NCBI GenBank assembly: GCA_030019205.1
Contig: JASEFH010000001.1
Coordinates: 124,001 to 188,000 of the forward strand
Direction: 5' to 3'
Source: Methanomicrobiales archaeon
GTDB taxonomy: Archaea; Halobacteriota; Methanomicrobia; Methanomicrobiales; JACTUA01
Length of the DNA: 64,000 nucleotides
The notes below the pieces were generated by a model. That model did not search any database. It was not told where the DNA came from and was given only the letters and a program-made list of their open reading frames with translations. Both the position numbers and the translations under genes were made by a program. This document shows positions 54,151 to 63,525 of this stretch, one piece after another (position 1 is the stretch's first letter; the number at the start of each line of letters is the position of its first letter).

Positions 54151-54911
54151 GCGCTCCACGCGATCAGCATTTCTTAGTCGATAAACGCGCCATCGAACGG
54201 ATCGTCGGGGCAATCGACGTTGCCGGCAGACGCATCCTGGAGATCGGACCGGGGACAGGGAACCTGACCCGTGCGCTCCTGGATCACGGTGCCGTCGTCA
54301 TCGCGGTCGAGATCGATCCGCTGCTGTTCGAAGACCTCGGCCGGGCGTTCGCTCCGGAGATCAGGGCGGGACAGCTCGAACTGCTGCTGGGGGATGCATC
54401 CCGCTGCGATCTCCCCTTCTTCGAGTCCGTCATCTCGAACCTCCCCTACTCCCTCTCGTCCAAGCTCACCTTCCGGTTGCTGGCGATCGGGTTTGACGAA
54501 GCCGTTCTGATGTACCAGAGCGAGTTCGCCCAGCGGATGCTCGCACAGCCCGGTTCCCGGGACTACGGGAGGCTGTCGGTCATGGTTCAGACCTACGCGC
54601 ACGTGACCAGACTGTTCGATCTCTCCCCGAGCTGTTTCACTCCCAAACCGCAGGTCCGCTCGACGGTGGTGAAGCTGCGTCCCCGGGAGCCCCCCTATCC
54701 CCTGCGCGATCGGAAGCTGTACGCGGAAATGGTGCGGGTGCTCTTCTCCCACCGCCGGAAGACGGTCCGTAACGGGCTTCGGAGCGCCCGCGGCCTGCTG
54801 GACGAGGAGACTATCGAGAGGATGCAACGAGACCTTCCTGACGGGATCCTGCACGCACGGCCGGAGGATCTCAATCTGGAGGAGTTCGCACGGATCGCCA
54901 ATGCAGCATGA
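54147..54911 (+). CDS. ksgA: 16S rRNA dimethyladenosine transferase
   Basis: A 254-residue SAM-dependent enzyme (RsmA/Dim1) that dimethylates two adenines near the 3' end of 16S rRNA. Motif I LEIGPGTGNLTRAL near 28-41, acidic VEIDPLL, catalytic SNLPYSLSSKLTF near 95-107, and a C-terminal domain with SHRRKTVRNGLRSARGLL. Coupled to the DUF655 gene. Confidence 0.96.
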   Translation: MSAPRDQHFLVDKRAIERIVGAIDVAGRRILEIGPGTGNLTRALLDHGAVVIAVEIDPLLFEDLGRAFAPEIRAGQLELLLGDASRCDLPFFESVISNLPYSLSSKLTFRLLAIGFDEAVLMYQSEFAQRMLAQPGSRDYGRLSVMVQTYAHVTRLFDLSPSCFTPKPQVRSTVVKLRPREPPYPLRDRKLYAEMVRVLFSHRRKTVRNGLRSARGLLDEETIERMQRDLPDGILHARPEDLNLEEFARIANAA

Positions 54912-54992
54912 TCCCTCGGGCCGACTGTTCGGGAATCATCTGCCGTTCCGCCGTTGTCTCTCTATGCGGCAGGGTGTGAGGCGGGATCCGCA

Positions 54993-55553
54993 TTGAGCCC
55001 GTACGATGCCGATCAGGTCTACCCCGTCGAGGCCGACACTCTCCTCCTCGCAGAGGTGGCGCTCGCGGAGGTCAGACCGGGAGACCGCGTGCTCGAAGTC
55101 GGGACCGGCGGCGGCCACATCGCTGCGGCGCTGGCCTCTCGCAGGGGCATCACCGTGACGGCCACCGAGGTGAATCCCCACGCTGCAGCCATGGCGCATG
55201 GCCGCGGTCTGGACGTGATCCGCACGGATCTGACCGCCGGCATCTGCGGGACCTTCGACCTGATCCTGTTCAATCCGCCATACCTCCCTACCGCCCCCGA
55301 GGAGCGGATCGACGACTGGCTGGAGGTGGCTCTCGACGGGGGGAGGAGCGGGAGATGCGTGATCGAACGGTTTGCGGCCATCGTCCTGGATCGACTGGCT
55401 CCGGGGGGACGGCTCCTGCTGCTCGTCTCGTCGCTGACGGGCGTGGAGGAGGTTCTATCGCTCTTCGAAAGGAGTGGCTGCAGAGCCGGGGTGGTACAGA
55501 CAAAGGAACTGGAGGGCGAGACGCTCTCCGTACTCCGGATTGTGCGGGCATGA
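54993..55553 (+). CDS. HemK/PrmC-like archaeal methyltransferase
   Basis: A 186-residue Rossmann methyltransferase, compact like archaeal/eukaryotic Mtq2, which methylates glutamine in release factor aRF1. Motifs: VYPVEADTLLLAEVAL, LEVGTGGGHIAAAL near 36, ATEVNPHA and the catalytic LILFNPPYLPT near 88-98. The TTG at 54993 with SD GAGGCGGGAT is preferred; an upstream TTG at 54954 lacks an SD. Last gene of the ksgA operon. Confidence 0.88.
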   Translation: MSPYDADQVYPVEADTLLLAEVALAEVRPGDRVLEVGTGGGHIAAALASRRGITVTATEVNPHAAAMAHGRGLDVIRTDLTAGICGTFDLILFNPPYLPTAPEERIDDWLEVALDGGRSGRCVIERFAAIVLDRLAPGGRLLLLVSSLTGVEEVLSLFERSGCRAGVVQTKELEGETLSVLRIVRA

Positions 55554-56318
55554 GGTCGGCCTGACACCCCCCGGCTCTCTCCTGTCAGCCCTGCATCTAA
55601 TCCGCGGACGGCCCGCGGCTCGAACGATCGCTTGCAGCACGGATCCGCCCGATACTCCGGCGGGGCATTCGAGTCTGGCCACCGGCGAACCATACCCGTG
55701 GAGACGGGAGCGCTCCGTGCGCGGAGGTCTCTCCCTGCCAGGGCTGGAGGGTGCAAATTCCGGCCGACCGGACCTTCCTCCAGCAGAGAGGGATTCCTTC
55801 GGACACCGTCGTGCAGGGGAAGCCGTGGACCACGAGCGGGATCCGATTCCGTCTCCGCGCGTTCGGACCCTATCCGAATCTCGTGAGAGAGTCCCTCGTT
55901 GCAGAGGTAAGAGCGCGGGAAGGTGGCAGATCGGGAACTCGGAAGGCGGCGTCCCAGCGGGGCGGGTACACCGGGGAACAATCGAGCGGTCTCTGTCCTG
56001 CCATTCTGCGGGCTATACCTCCCGTCGATATTGCGGCTGATTCTATCAGTAGCACTCGGGGGTCTGTCACGAGCCGCGACACGAGAAGATAAGGTTCATC
56101 GATCCGATGAACCTTCTCGGTCGTGATAAATTTATGCGCTCGGGCTGAAGTATCACTGCATAGATTTATCGGAGCGAGTTCGCCTCAAAGCCTGCCATCT
56201 CACGCCGACCGATGCCATCTGGAGGTTCATGGATCGGGCACCGAAGGGAGTAAAAACAGTATGTCTGGTGGATATCGGAAGGTAGCTGCGGAATGCCTCC
56301 ATACGACTATCCGGTCTG
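55554..56318. other. Intergenic region with hairpin and promoter-like element
   Basis: About 770 bases. A frame at 55751-56092 gives a weakly protein-like stretch but no family I know. A perfect 10-bp inverted repeat at 56092-56114 and a TATA-like GATAAATTTATG (56124-56135) precede the kinase region. Confidence 0.4.
56092..56114. repeat. Perfect 10-bp inverted repeat
   Basis: AGGTTCATCG and CGATGAACCT are separated by ATC, with partly paired flanks CGAG/CTCG (56082-56085, 56116-56119). A TATA-like element follows about ten bases later, so it may be a terminator of the upstream operon or an operator of the kinase gene. Confidence 0.6.
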
Positions 56319-56489
56319 TTGCAGGATCGGCAGGGCGCAATCTCGCCCGTTGCATGCAGTGGTGCGAGACGGGAGAGGGATAGCACCGTGATACCGCCCA
56401 ACTTCTATCGCAGACTCCGATGCGGGGATGATTGGCATGCCGAACCGAAAAATGCCGATGACGGACCGGATCCGCGAAGCCCCGCTGTC

Positions 56490-58223
56490 ATGAGGAACAG
56501 CTCTCCGCCATCCCTGGCGAGGCACCACCTCTCGAATTCCTGCGGTGCGCACACTTCAGCCGCACTCTCCGGACATAATCCGGTCCTTCCGACGCCGGAG
56601 AGCCGCGACGCCTGGAGGAGGAGCGGGCGGCTCTGTAGGGGGCCGGAGGGTGACGCGACGAACGGAGGCGAGGCACGTCCGGGGGATCGGGCATTCATCC
56701 GGGCACGGTCCCTGGACATCCTCGACTCGCACCCCGAAGCCACGTTTGCCATCGACAGGCGACAGAGGGTGGTTGCGTGGAATGCAGCAATGGAGAGACT
56801 CACCGGTATCCGGCGGGAAGATATCCTCGGCACCGCCGATCGCAGCTATGCCCTGCCGTTCTACGGGCGGAAGCGACCGATGCTCATCGACATGATCCGG
56901 GAGCATGATGACAGGCTCGAGCAGGAGTATGGGCGGATCGAGAGGAAGGGCGGTGCGATATGCGCCGAGTCTCGGGTTCCATTCCTCCATCAGGACAGGG
57001 AGGGAGTCATCTGCGAACGGGCATCCCTCTGGAACGATGCCGATGGGCAGGTTCTCGGAGCTATCGAGTCGGTCCAGGATCTGACCGACAGAAGGAGCCG
57101 CGAAGAAGAAGTGCTGAAAGGATATCGCGCACGGGTGAATGCGCACCGCGATCAGATGCTGGCCCTCCTCTCGATGCTGCCGGTCCAGATCTACATCCTC
57201 GACTCCAATCTTCAGTTCGAATACCTCAATCGAGCGGCAGCGCAGTCGCTCGAGCGGGACGCCGACGCAGTCATCGGCATGAGGTGGCATGATCTGGGAC
57301 TCCCCGAGGGCAGCCTGCAGACCCTCGATGCGGCGATCGGTAGGATGCGCGAGACCGGTGCGGCAATCACATGCGAGATGCCGCACCCCGTCCGCCGCAC
57401 TGCGATGGAGTTTGTATTCACCCCACTTTCCACTGCAGGCGGAGGGATCGAGTCCGTGTTCGTTGCCGCACGGGACATCCCCGCTCCGTCGGGGACTGGC
57501 GACCTTCCGGTCGCGGTTACCCGGGAGCTGCAGCGAAGCAACGAAGACCTGGAACGTTTTGCCTATGCCGTCTCCCACGACCTGCAGGAGCCCCTGCGGG
57601 CGATCGTCAGCTACACGCAGCTCCTCTCACGCCGCTATGGCGGCAGGCTGGATGAGGATGCCGATGAGTTCATGGGATTCATTGTGGAAGGGGCGTCCCG
57701 AATGCAGGCGCTCATCCAGGATCTTCTCATCTACTCCCGCGTGTCCTGCGGCGAGCTGGCTGCTGAACCGCTGGACATGGAAGCGGTGCTTGAGAAAACC
57801 CTGGAAAATCTGCGCACCGCGATCGACGAGACCGGGGCCCGGGTGACGCGCGATCCCCTCCCGACGATACGTGCGGATGCGATCCAGATGGTGCGCCTGC
57901 TCCAGAACCTGATCGGAAACGGCATCAAGTTTCACCGCGAAGGGGTGAGTCCGCGGGTCCATATCCGGGCGGAACCGTGCGGAAAGGAATGGATCTTCTC
58001 GATCCGGGACAACGGCATCGGGATCGACCCGCAGTTCCATGAGCGCATATTCGAGATGTTTCAGCGGCTGCACACGCAGGACGCCCATTCGGGTACCGGT
58101 ATCGGGCTTTCCATCTGCAGGAAGATCGTGGAGCAACACGGTGGCAGGATCTGGGTGGAGTCCGAACCCGGTATGGGTTCCGTATTCTTCTTCTCCATCC
58201 CCCATTCGCCCGGCGGGCGGTGA
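56490..58223 (+). CDS. PAS-domain sensor histidine kinase (soluble)
   Basis: A cytoplasmic kinase of about 577 residues. It has two PAS domains (SHPEATFAIDRRQRVVAWNA; LPVQIYILDSNLQFEYLNRA), then HisKA with the phospho-His in FAYAVSHDLQEPLRAI. The HATPase domain has N box LIGNGIKFHREG, G1 DNGIGIDP, F box FQRLHT and G2 GTGIGLSIC. No membrane segment is present, so it senses an internal signal. The N-terminus is uncertain: the frame is open to 56319 but the first 130 residues are not conserved-looking. No receiver gene adjoins it. It shares layout with the decayed kinase at 6411-7475. Confidence 0.88.
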   Translation: MRNSSPPSLARHHLSNSCGAHTSAALSGHNPVLPTPESRDAWRRSGRLCRGPEGDATNGGEARPGDRAFIRARSLDILDSHPEATFAIDRRQRVVAWNAAMERLTGIRREDILGTADRSYALPFYGRKRPMLIDMIREHDDRLEQEYGRIERKGGAICAESRVPFLHQDREGVICERASLWNDADGQVLGAIESVQDLTDRRSREEEVLKGYRARVNAHRDQMLALLSMLPVQIYILDSNLQFEYLNRAAAQSLERDADAVIGMRWHDLGLPEGSLQTLDAAIGRMRETGAAITCEMPHPVRRTAMEFVFTPLSTAGGGIESVFVAARDIPAPSGTGDLPVAVTRELQRSNEDLERFAYAVSHDLQEPLRAIVSYTQLLSRRYGGRLDEDADEFMGFIVEGASRMQALIQDLLIYSRVSCGELAAEPLDMEAVLEKTLENLRTAIDETGARVTRDPLPTIRADAIQMVRLLQNLIGNGIKFHREGVSPRVHIRAEPCGKEWIFSIRDNGIGIDPQFHERIFEMFQRLHTQDAHSGTGIGLSICRKIVEQHGGRIWVESEPGMGSVFFFSIPHSPGGR

Positions 58224-58363
58224 CACCATCCCGTCCGCTGCAGCCCCGCCGCCTCCCGAACTGCCGGCGGATCTCTCCCGATCGGGCTCGGAACGTATGT
58301 CCATCGACGCATGCGGAGCATAGATAGAATATCTCGCAGGATCAACTGATATGACGATTGCGA

Positions 58364-59614
58364 ATGGGAGCGACAGTAGTCGAGAAGATCTTCTCGAAGA
58401 AGTGCGGCAGAGAGATCCATGCCGGAGAGGTGGTGATGGCGCCCGTGGACCGTGCCATGATCCACGACATCACCGGTCCGCTTGCCATCCAGAAATTCCG
58501 GGAGATGGGCGGAGACCGCGTCTTCGATCCGGGATCCATTACGATCCTCTTCGACCACCAGGTGCCGGCGGACTCCATCGCGGCGGCAGAGAATCACATG
58601 TTCATGCGGAAGTTTGCAAAGGAGCAGAATATACCCAACTACGACCTCCGCGAGGGGATCTGCCACCAGGTCGTGATGGAGAGGGGGGAGGCAGCCCCGG
58701 GAGAGATCGTGGTCGGTGCCGACTCCCATACCTGCATGTACGGCGCCAGCGGAGCCTTTGCCACCGGCATCGGATCCACGGACATGGGATTCGTGCTGAA
58801 GTTCGGGGCTCTCTACTTCAGGGTACCGGAGAGCATCCGCCTGGATATACGGGGGACTTTCGAAGACCGCGTCGGCGCCAAGGATCTGATCCTCCACATT
58901 ACCGGCGACATCGGTGCGGACGGGGCCACGTATCAGGCGCTCGAGTTCGGCGGCGAGACGATTGCGGGCCTGGATATGGCAGGCAGAATGACATGCTGCA
59001 ATATGGCGATCGAGATGGGCGCAAAGGCAGGTATTGTGCCTCCGGATGCGGTCACCTGGGCGTACATCCGCTCCCGACGGGGGATGACGCCGTTTGCGCT
59101 GTCCAGCGACGAAGACGCCCTGTACGCAGGCTGGCGGGAGTACGACGTGACGGATCTTGAGCCGCAGATAGCCGTTCCCCACAACGTGGACCACGTCGTC
59201 TCCGTCCAGGAGGTGAGCGGCATCCCTGTCGATCAGGTGTTCATCGGCTCATGCACGAACGGTCGATACGAGGATCTCCGGGAAGCCGCGGGGGTGCTCG
59301 GCGATCAGATGTTCCACCCTGAGGTGCGGGTCATCGTCATACCCGCTTCGCGGGAGGAGTACCTGAAGTCGCTTCGGGGAGGGTTGATCGAACGTTTCGT
59401 GGCAGCAGGTGCCCTCGTCGAAGCGCCCTGCTGCGGACCGTGCATGGGAGGAGCATTCGGGCTGCTCGCCCCGGGGGAGGTCTCCCTCTCCACCTCCAAC
59501 CGCAACTTCCGGGGGCGGCAGGGAAGCGCCGAGGCCTCCGTGTATCTCTGTTCACCGGCAACGGCAGCCGCAAGCGCTGTCACGGGAGAGATCACGGATC
59601 CGAGGGAGGTGTAG
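58364..59614 (+). CDS. leuC: 3-isopropylmalate dehydratase/homoaconitase large subunit
   Basis: A 416-residue aconitase-family large subunit holding a [4Fe-4S] cluster, made as a separate chain as in archaea. Cluster Cys are in [16 protein letters not shown] near 297 and [10 protein letters not shown] near 357-366. [23 protein letters not shown] is near 120. Substrate may be isopropylmalate (leucine) or homoaconitate homologues (coenzyme B side chain); the large subunit does not decide this. A TTG at 58358 is an alternative start. It heads a three-gene operon. Confidence 0.9.
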   Translation: MGATVVEKIFSKKCGREIHAGEVVMAPVDRAMIHDITGPLAIQKFREMGGDRVFDPGSITILFDHQVPADSIAAAENHMFMRKFAKEQNIPNYDLREGICHQVVMERGEAAPGEIVVGADSHTCMYGASGAFATGIGSTDMGFVLKFGALYFRVPESIRLDIRGTFEDRVGAKDLILHITGDIGADGATYQALEFGGETIAGLDMAGRMTCCNMAIEMGAKAGIVPPDAVTWAYIRSRRGMTPFALSSDEDALYAGWREYDVTDLEPQIAVPHNVDHVVSVQEVSGIPVDQVFIGSCTNGRYEDLREAAGVLGDQMFHPEVRVIVIPASREEYLKSLRGGLIERFVAAGALVEAPCCGPCMGGAFGLLAPGEVSLSTSNRNFRGRQGSAEASVYLCSPATAAASAVTGEITDPREV

Positions 59615-59618
59615 GCGG

Positions 59619-60116
59619 ATGCGAGTCTGGAAGTTTGGGAATGATGTGGACACGGATGCGATCATACCGGGGCGGTACCTGACCATCTATGATCCCGAAG
59701 AGCTGGCGCGCCATGTGTTCGAAGGTACCCGAAACGATTTCGCGAACGGCGTACGGCCGGGGGACATCATCGTGGCGGGGAGCAATTTCGGCTCGGGATC
59801 GTCGCGCGAGCATGCCCCCCTCGCCCTGAAGGGGGCGGGCGTACGGGTGGTGATCGCCCAATCGTTCGCACGGATCTTCTTCCGCAACGCGATCAACATC
59901 GGGCTGCTCCCGCTCGTCTGTCCGGATACGAGCGGGATCGAGGACGGTGAGACGGCGGCTGTCGATCTCGACGGTAGCACCCTGATCGTGGGCGGCAGGT
60001 CGTACGCCCTGGAGCCGATACCCGCCTTCGTGCGCGATATCGTCCGCGCAGGCGGACTGGTCCCGTACGCACGGAGCCTGAAGGAGGGGGTGCGGTGTAC
60101 CGTATTGCAGCAATAG
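59619..60116 (+). CDS. leuD: 3-isopropylmalate dehydratase/homoaconitase small subunit
   Basis: A 165-residue swivel subunit partner of the preceding gene. [18 protein letters not shown] opens it and [17 protein letters not shown] near 52-68 is the family signature. The specificity loop after GRYL reads TIYDPEEL, with Thr-Ile instead of the Arg-Thr type I recall for homoaconitases or the Val-Tyr type for isopropylmalate enzymes, so substrate is open. SD GGGAGGTG lies a few bases before the ATG. It overlaps the dehydrogenase gene by 22 bases. Confidence 0.9.
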   Translation: MRVWKFGNDVDTDAIIPGRYLTIYDPEELARHVFEGTRNDFANGVRPGDIIVAGSNFGSGSSREHAPLALKGAGVRVVIAQSFARIFFRNAINIGLLPLVCPDTSGIEDGETAAVDLDGSTLIVGGRSYALEPIPAFVRDIVRAGGLVPYARSLKEGVRCTVLQQ

Positions 60117-61213
60117 GCGGGGACGGGATCGGCCCGGAGGTGCTCGCCGAAGGGAAGAAGGTGATCGACGCTGCCGCCGAACGGTTCTCGTTCGATGTCG
60201 CCTGGGCGGAGTTCGATATCGGGGCCGAACGCTACCTGAGGACGGGGGAGCTGATCACGGAGGCGGATCTCTCCGCTCTCTCCGAGTTCGATGCCATCTA
60301 CTTCGGTGCGATCGGGGACGAGCGGGTGAAGCCCGGTGTTCTCGAGCAGGGGGTACTCCTCGCCCTCCGTTTCTACTTCGACCAGTATATCAATCTCCGC
60401 CCGGTAAAGCTGCTGGAGGGTGTATGGACTCCGTTGCGGGATAAAAACCCGTCAGACATCGATTTGGTCGTGGTTCGGGAGAATACCGAGGACTTCTACG
60501 TGGGGATCGGCTCCCGCTTCCAGGGTGCCCAGGAGCGCCACCTGGAGGTGATCCGCGATCTCTACCAGGTGAAGTTCGATCTCGAGGCGGAGAGCGATGC
60601 GGAGGAGATTGCCTACCAGATCGGTGTCCTGTCCCGCGAAGGTTCGCGGCGGGTTATCCGCTACGCGTTCGAACTCGCCCGCGAGCGGCGGAGGAAGGTG
60701 ACATCGGTGGACAAGGCGAATGTGCTCACGGATGTCTACGGGCTCTGGCGGGAAGTCTTCTCCGAAGAGGCTCGCGCTTACCCCGAGGTGGAGACGGAGT
60801 TCGCCTTCGTCGACGCGATCACCATGTGGTTTGTGAAGAACCCGGAGTGGTTCGACGTCGTCGTGACGCCCAATATGTTCGGGGACATCATCACGGATCT
60901 CGGGGCGATGATCCAGGGGGGGCTCGGGTTGGCGCCGGGCGGGAACATCAACCCCGAGGGGGTCTCGATGTTCGAGCCGATCCATGGCTCGGCGCCCCGC
61001 TACAAGGGCATGAACGTTGCCAATCCCATCGCCGCCATCTGGGCCGGATCCCTCATGCTCGACCACCTCGGGGAGCACGAGGCGGCAGATGCGGTTCTGG
61101 CAGCCATCGAGAGGACCATTCAGGCGGGCGTCGTGACGCGGGACATGGGCGGATCGGCGGGCACGGACGACGTGGGCGATCGCGTCGCAGAGGTCATCCT
61201 CGGCGGGATCTGA
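60095..61213 (+). CDS. Isopropylmalate/isocitrate dehydrogenase family protein
   Basis: A 372-residue beta-decarboxylating NAD(P) dehydrogenase, the expected next enzyme after the dehydratase pair. [12 protein letters not shown] (5-16), [16 protein letters not shown] near 127, [17 protein letters not shown] near 207 with catalytic Lys, FVDAITMWF near 243 and [19 protein letters not shown] near 265-283. [18 protein letters not shown] follows near 302. The GTG start at 60095 has the strong SD AAGGAGGGGG. Either LeuB (leucine) or AksF (coenzyme B) activity is possible. Confidence 0.9.
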   Translation: MYRIAAIGGDGIGPEVLAEGKKVIDAAAERFSFDVAWAEFDIGAERYLRTGELITEADLSALSEFDAIYFGAIGDERVKPGVLEQGVLLALRFYFDQYINLRPVKLLEGVWTPLRDKNPSDIDLVVVRENTEDFYVGIGSRFQGAQERHLEVIRDLYQVKFDLEAESDAEEIAYQIGVLSREGSRRVIRYAFELARERRRKVTSVDKANVLTDVYGLWREVFSEEARAYPEVETEFAFVDAITMWFVKNPEWFDVVVTPNMFGDIITDLGAMIQGGLGLAPGGNINPEGVSMFEPIHGSAPRYKGMNVANPIAAIWAGSLMLDHLGEHEAADAVLAAIERTIQAGVVTRDMGGSAGTDDVGDRVAEVILGGI

Positions 61214-61319
61214 GGCAACGGATCCGTGAGATGCGGCAGAGGGGAGGTGCGGGAGATCGGCGGGGTGCCATCACCCTCCGGATGGCGGAATCCTCGCCGA
61301 TCATTCGCGTCCGGTAACC
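61214..61319. other. Gap between convergent operons
   Basis: A 106-base gap where the dehydratase/dehydrogenase operon and the nitrogenase-like operon face each other. No clear terminator hairpin. Confidence 0.4.
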
Positions 61320-62471
61320 TCATGTCCGCCGGATACCCTGCCGCTGGTTCCGGCAGGCGTTGAGCACATCTTCCATGCAGACCATCGCGCCCTCGATGCC
61401 GATCAGAGGGCGGGCGTGCAGGAGGTAACGGTTGCGGATGGGGGGTATCAGACCGCAGAACGCTGCGGTCGGATAGAGGGAGTGCTCGTAGCTGGATCCA
61501 AGGATCAGATCCGGGGCATGATCGGTGAGTATCTCTTCCATCCTTCGAAGGCTCGTTACTTTCTCGCACGGGTGGGCGGACGGCACCGGATCGTTCCGCA
61601 CGGCGATACAGGCGATCTGCGCGTCCAGGAACTCCTCGAGCATGCCCGCGGCAAAGGAAGCGTAGGAGGCGTTGCCACAGACCACGGCGACAGGGGGATC
61701 GAAACGCCGGAGATGCTTGTCGCAGGCATGCTGGATGCGTTCCTTCGCCCTCAACGCCTCGAGGGAGATCGCGTCCAGGTCCATGTCCTCAAACCGGGAG
61801 GCCAGTTCGGCAAACGCCTCCTCCACCGCTTCCAGACCGAGCAGAGACCCTGCGCGGTCTCCGACGCCGCTCTGGAGATCCTCGTTCGTTGTCAGGGTCA
61901 CGGGAGCGCAGTGGGCCAGGGAGTCCAGCCGATCCCTGGCGATGCATGTCGCCGGTGGGACGCCGGCGAGATTGAGCAGGCGCAGGGCTTCCAGCGCATT
62001 TCCCCGGTAGAAGGGGTCCGCCGGGTTCAACCCGTCAATGTTCACCCCTTCCCGCTCCCCGTCGTTCACGGGCGAGAGTGCGCCGAGCGCTCTTCGATAG
62101 CCGCTCTCGAGATCGCCGGAGAAACCCGGACTGTCGATGATCAGAAGGCCGGGACGATCCAGCATGCCCCGAAGGTCTTCGCCAATCACGGCTGGCACGC
62201 AGGTGTTCACAATGGCAACGCGCGCGTAGCGCGCACGGAGCTCATCCACGACTTCCTGCAGGCGATCACGGGAGCCGAAGATGATCTCGCTCTCCAGGAT
62301 GCAGGTGCCGTAGATCGGAGGTTCGAGCAGCGATGCCGTATAGAAGTAGCATCCGCTGGATCCGTGGACGATCACGCCGAGATCCGCAAATCCCGAGAGG
62401 CACGCCGCCGCACCGCTCATGCCGCAGGGCCAGAGAGGATTCTCGCAGGGACGCGGGGGGCGATCAGGCAT
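61320..62471 (-). CDS. Nitrogenase-like component 1 subunit (D-like)
   Basis: A 383-residue oxidoreductase/nitrogenase component-1 family subunit, shorter than NifD (about 480-490). Candidate P-cluster ligands C16, C41 (GSSGC) and C91 (NTCVPAVIGED) keep the spacing of the family. Near the C-terminus the segment HARPLIGIEGAMVCMED aligns with the NifD region that carries the FeMo-cofactor His, but Ile stands at that place, so FeMo-cofactor binding as in NifD is unlikely. The start overlaps the upstream K-like gene by 8 bases. Substrate unknown; it is not a standard nitrogenase. Confidence 0.85.
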   Translation of the reverse strand: MPDRPPRPCENPLWPCGMSGAAACLSGFADLGVIVHGSSGCYFYTASLLEPPIYGTCILESEIIFGSRDRLQEVVDELRARYARVAIVNTCVPAVIGEDLRGMLDRPGLLIIDSPGFSGDLESGYRRALGALSPVNDGEREGVNIDGLNPADPFYRGNALEALRLLNLAGVPPATCIARDRLDSLAHCAPVTLTTNEDLQSGVGDRAGSLLGLEAVEEAFAELASRFEDMDLDAISLEALRAKERIQHACDKHLRRFDPPVAVVCGNASYASFAAGMLEEFLDAQIACIAVRNDPVPSAHPCEKVTSLRRMEEILTDHAPDLILGSSYEHSLYPTAAFCGLIPPIRNRYLLHARPLIGIEGAMVCMEDVLNACRNQRQGIRRT

Positions 62472-63525
62472 GCAGGGCGCGCCTCCAGCGGTGGAGCATG
62501 CGGCGCACCCCGGCGGTTCCCACGGGGGCGCTCACCGGAAGGGGAACCGGTGTACCTTCATCGTCCAGATGCATCCCGAGGCGGGGGACGATCTCCTGCG
62601 CGAGGGAGAGGCTTGCCGGCTCGATATCGATGGGAGAGCCCTTCTGCTGCAGGGAGATCCGTTCTCCTGCGAGGTCGGCGTACTCTTGGAGCATCTCCTC
62701 CTGGTGTGCCCGCTCCTGTTCCTGCGGGAGAGTGCTGTCGATCCCGAGGATGTCGGCGGTGCTCGCGATAAACTCCAGAGTTCCCTGCAGTCCCACGGGA
62801 AATGCAGGCAGGAACGGCGTTCCGAACCTGCTGGCAAGGGCTGATCCCAGCATTGCGATCCCCGGATCGCGCAGGATATTCAATGCACCGTTCCCGAGCT
62901 GCGCGACCATGCGAGTGGAGATGTTCCGCACATAGCGTACCCGAACCTCCAGTCCGAGGGCGGAGAGAAGCCTCGCCACCTCCCGGTAGTTCTCCTCGAC
63001 CTCGTACTCCAGGTTCTTCTCCCCGATCAGGTTCACTGTCTTCTCCGTATCCGTGGACGCTTCCGTTCCCGAGAGCGCCAGGAGAGACAGGAGGGACTGC
63101 AGGAAACCATGGTGGAATGCACCTCCAAAAAAACCGGATGTGGGGATGTGGATCACGGGGACGCCCCAGTCCGCCGCACAGACACCGCCGACGTCATCGC
63201 CGATCGTATCGGCGATGCAGGTGCTCACCACAAAGATCGAGCGGGGATCCATGGCGAGCGCAGTGCGGATAGTATCTTCGAGCGCCTCCTCGCCGCCGAA
63301 GATGATGCTGCCTTCGTCGAGGTTGGTGGAGAGTATCCGCGGGAGGAAGGGATATTCGTTCTCCTGAAGGGTTGCATGCAGAAGGGAGAAGTTGTGGTGG
63401 GCACATCCGGCGGGACCGTGGACGATGGTCACTCCATCGATCACCTGCGTGGTGACCGAGAGGGCACCGCTGAGGGTGCAGCCGTCGTACCTATGCGTAC
63501 TCAAGGGCAAGGGTCTCAAGTTCAT
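62464..63525 (-). CDS. Nitrogenase-like component 1 subunit (K-like)
   Basis: A 353-residue component-1 subunit from the ATG at 63525; the frame upstream to 63621 lies inside the NifH-like gene. The opening [28 protein letters not shown] and [12 protein letters not shown] give candidate P-cluster ligands C16, C41 and C103. [16 protein letters not shown] is the family's partner-contact region. It resembles NifK/NifE-type chains more than the CfbD chain of F430 synthesis as I remember it. It overlaps the NifH-like gene by 35 bases and the D-like gene by 8, so the three are one operon. Confidence 0.85.
   Translation of the reverse strand: MNLRPLPLSTHRYDGCTLSGALSVTTQVIDGVTIVHGPAGCAHHNFSLLHATLQENEYPFLPRILSTNLDEGSIIFGGEEALEDTIRTALAMDPRSIFVVSTCIADTIGDDVGGVCAADWGVPVIHIPTSGFFGGAFHHGFLQSLLSLLALSGTEASTDTEKTVNLIGEKNLEYEVEENYREVARLLSALGLEVRVRYVRNISTRMVAQLGNGALNILRDPGIAMLGSALASRFGTPFLPAFPVGLQGTLEFIASTADILGIDSTLPQEQERAHQEEMLQEYADLAGERISLQQKGSPIDIEPASLSLAQEIVPRLGMHLDDEGTPVPLPVSAPVGTAGVRRMLHRWRRALHA

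Noticed and set aside
55751-56092. 113-residue open frame after the HemK-like gene
   Set aside because: The middle looks mildly protein-like (GIPSDTVVQGKPW, GPYPNLV), but there is no SD, no recognisable family and the ends look random. It may be a gene remnant; not strong enough to annotate.
62464-63525. Identity of the K-like subunit as CfbD of F430 synthesis
   Set aside because: The N-terminal pattern does not match CfbD as I recall it, and two component-1 chains follow the NifH-like gene, whereas CfbCD has one. A tree is needed to be certain.
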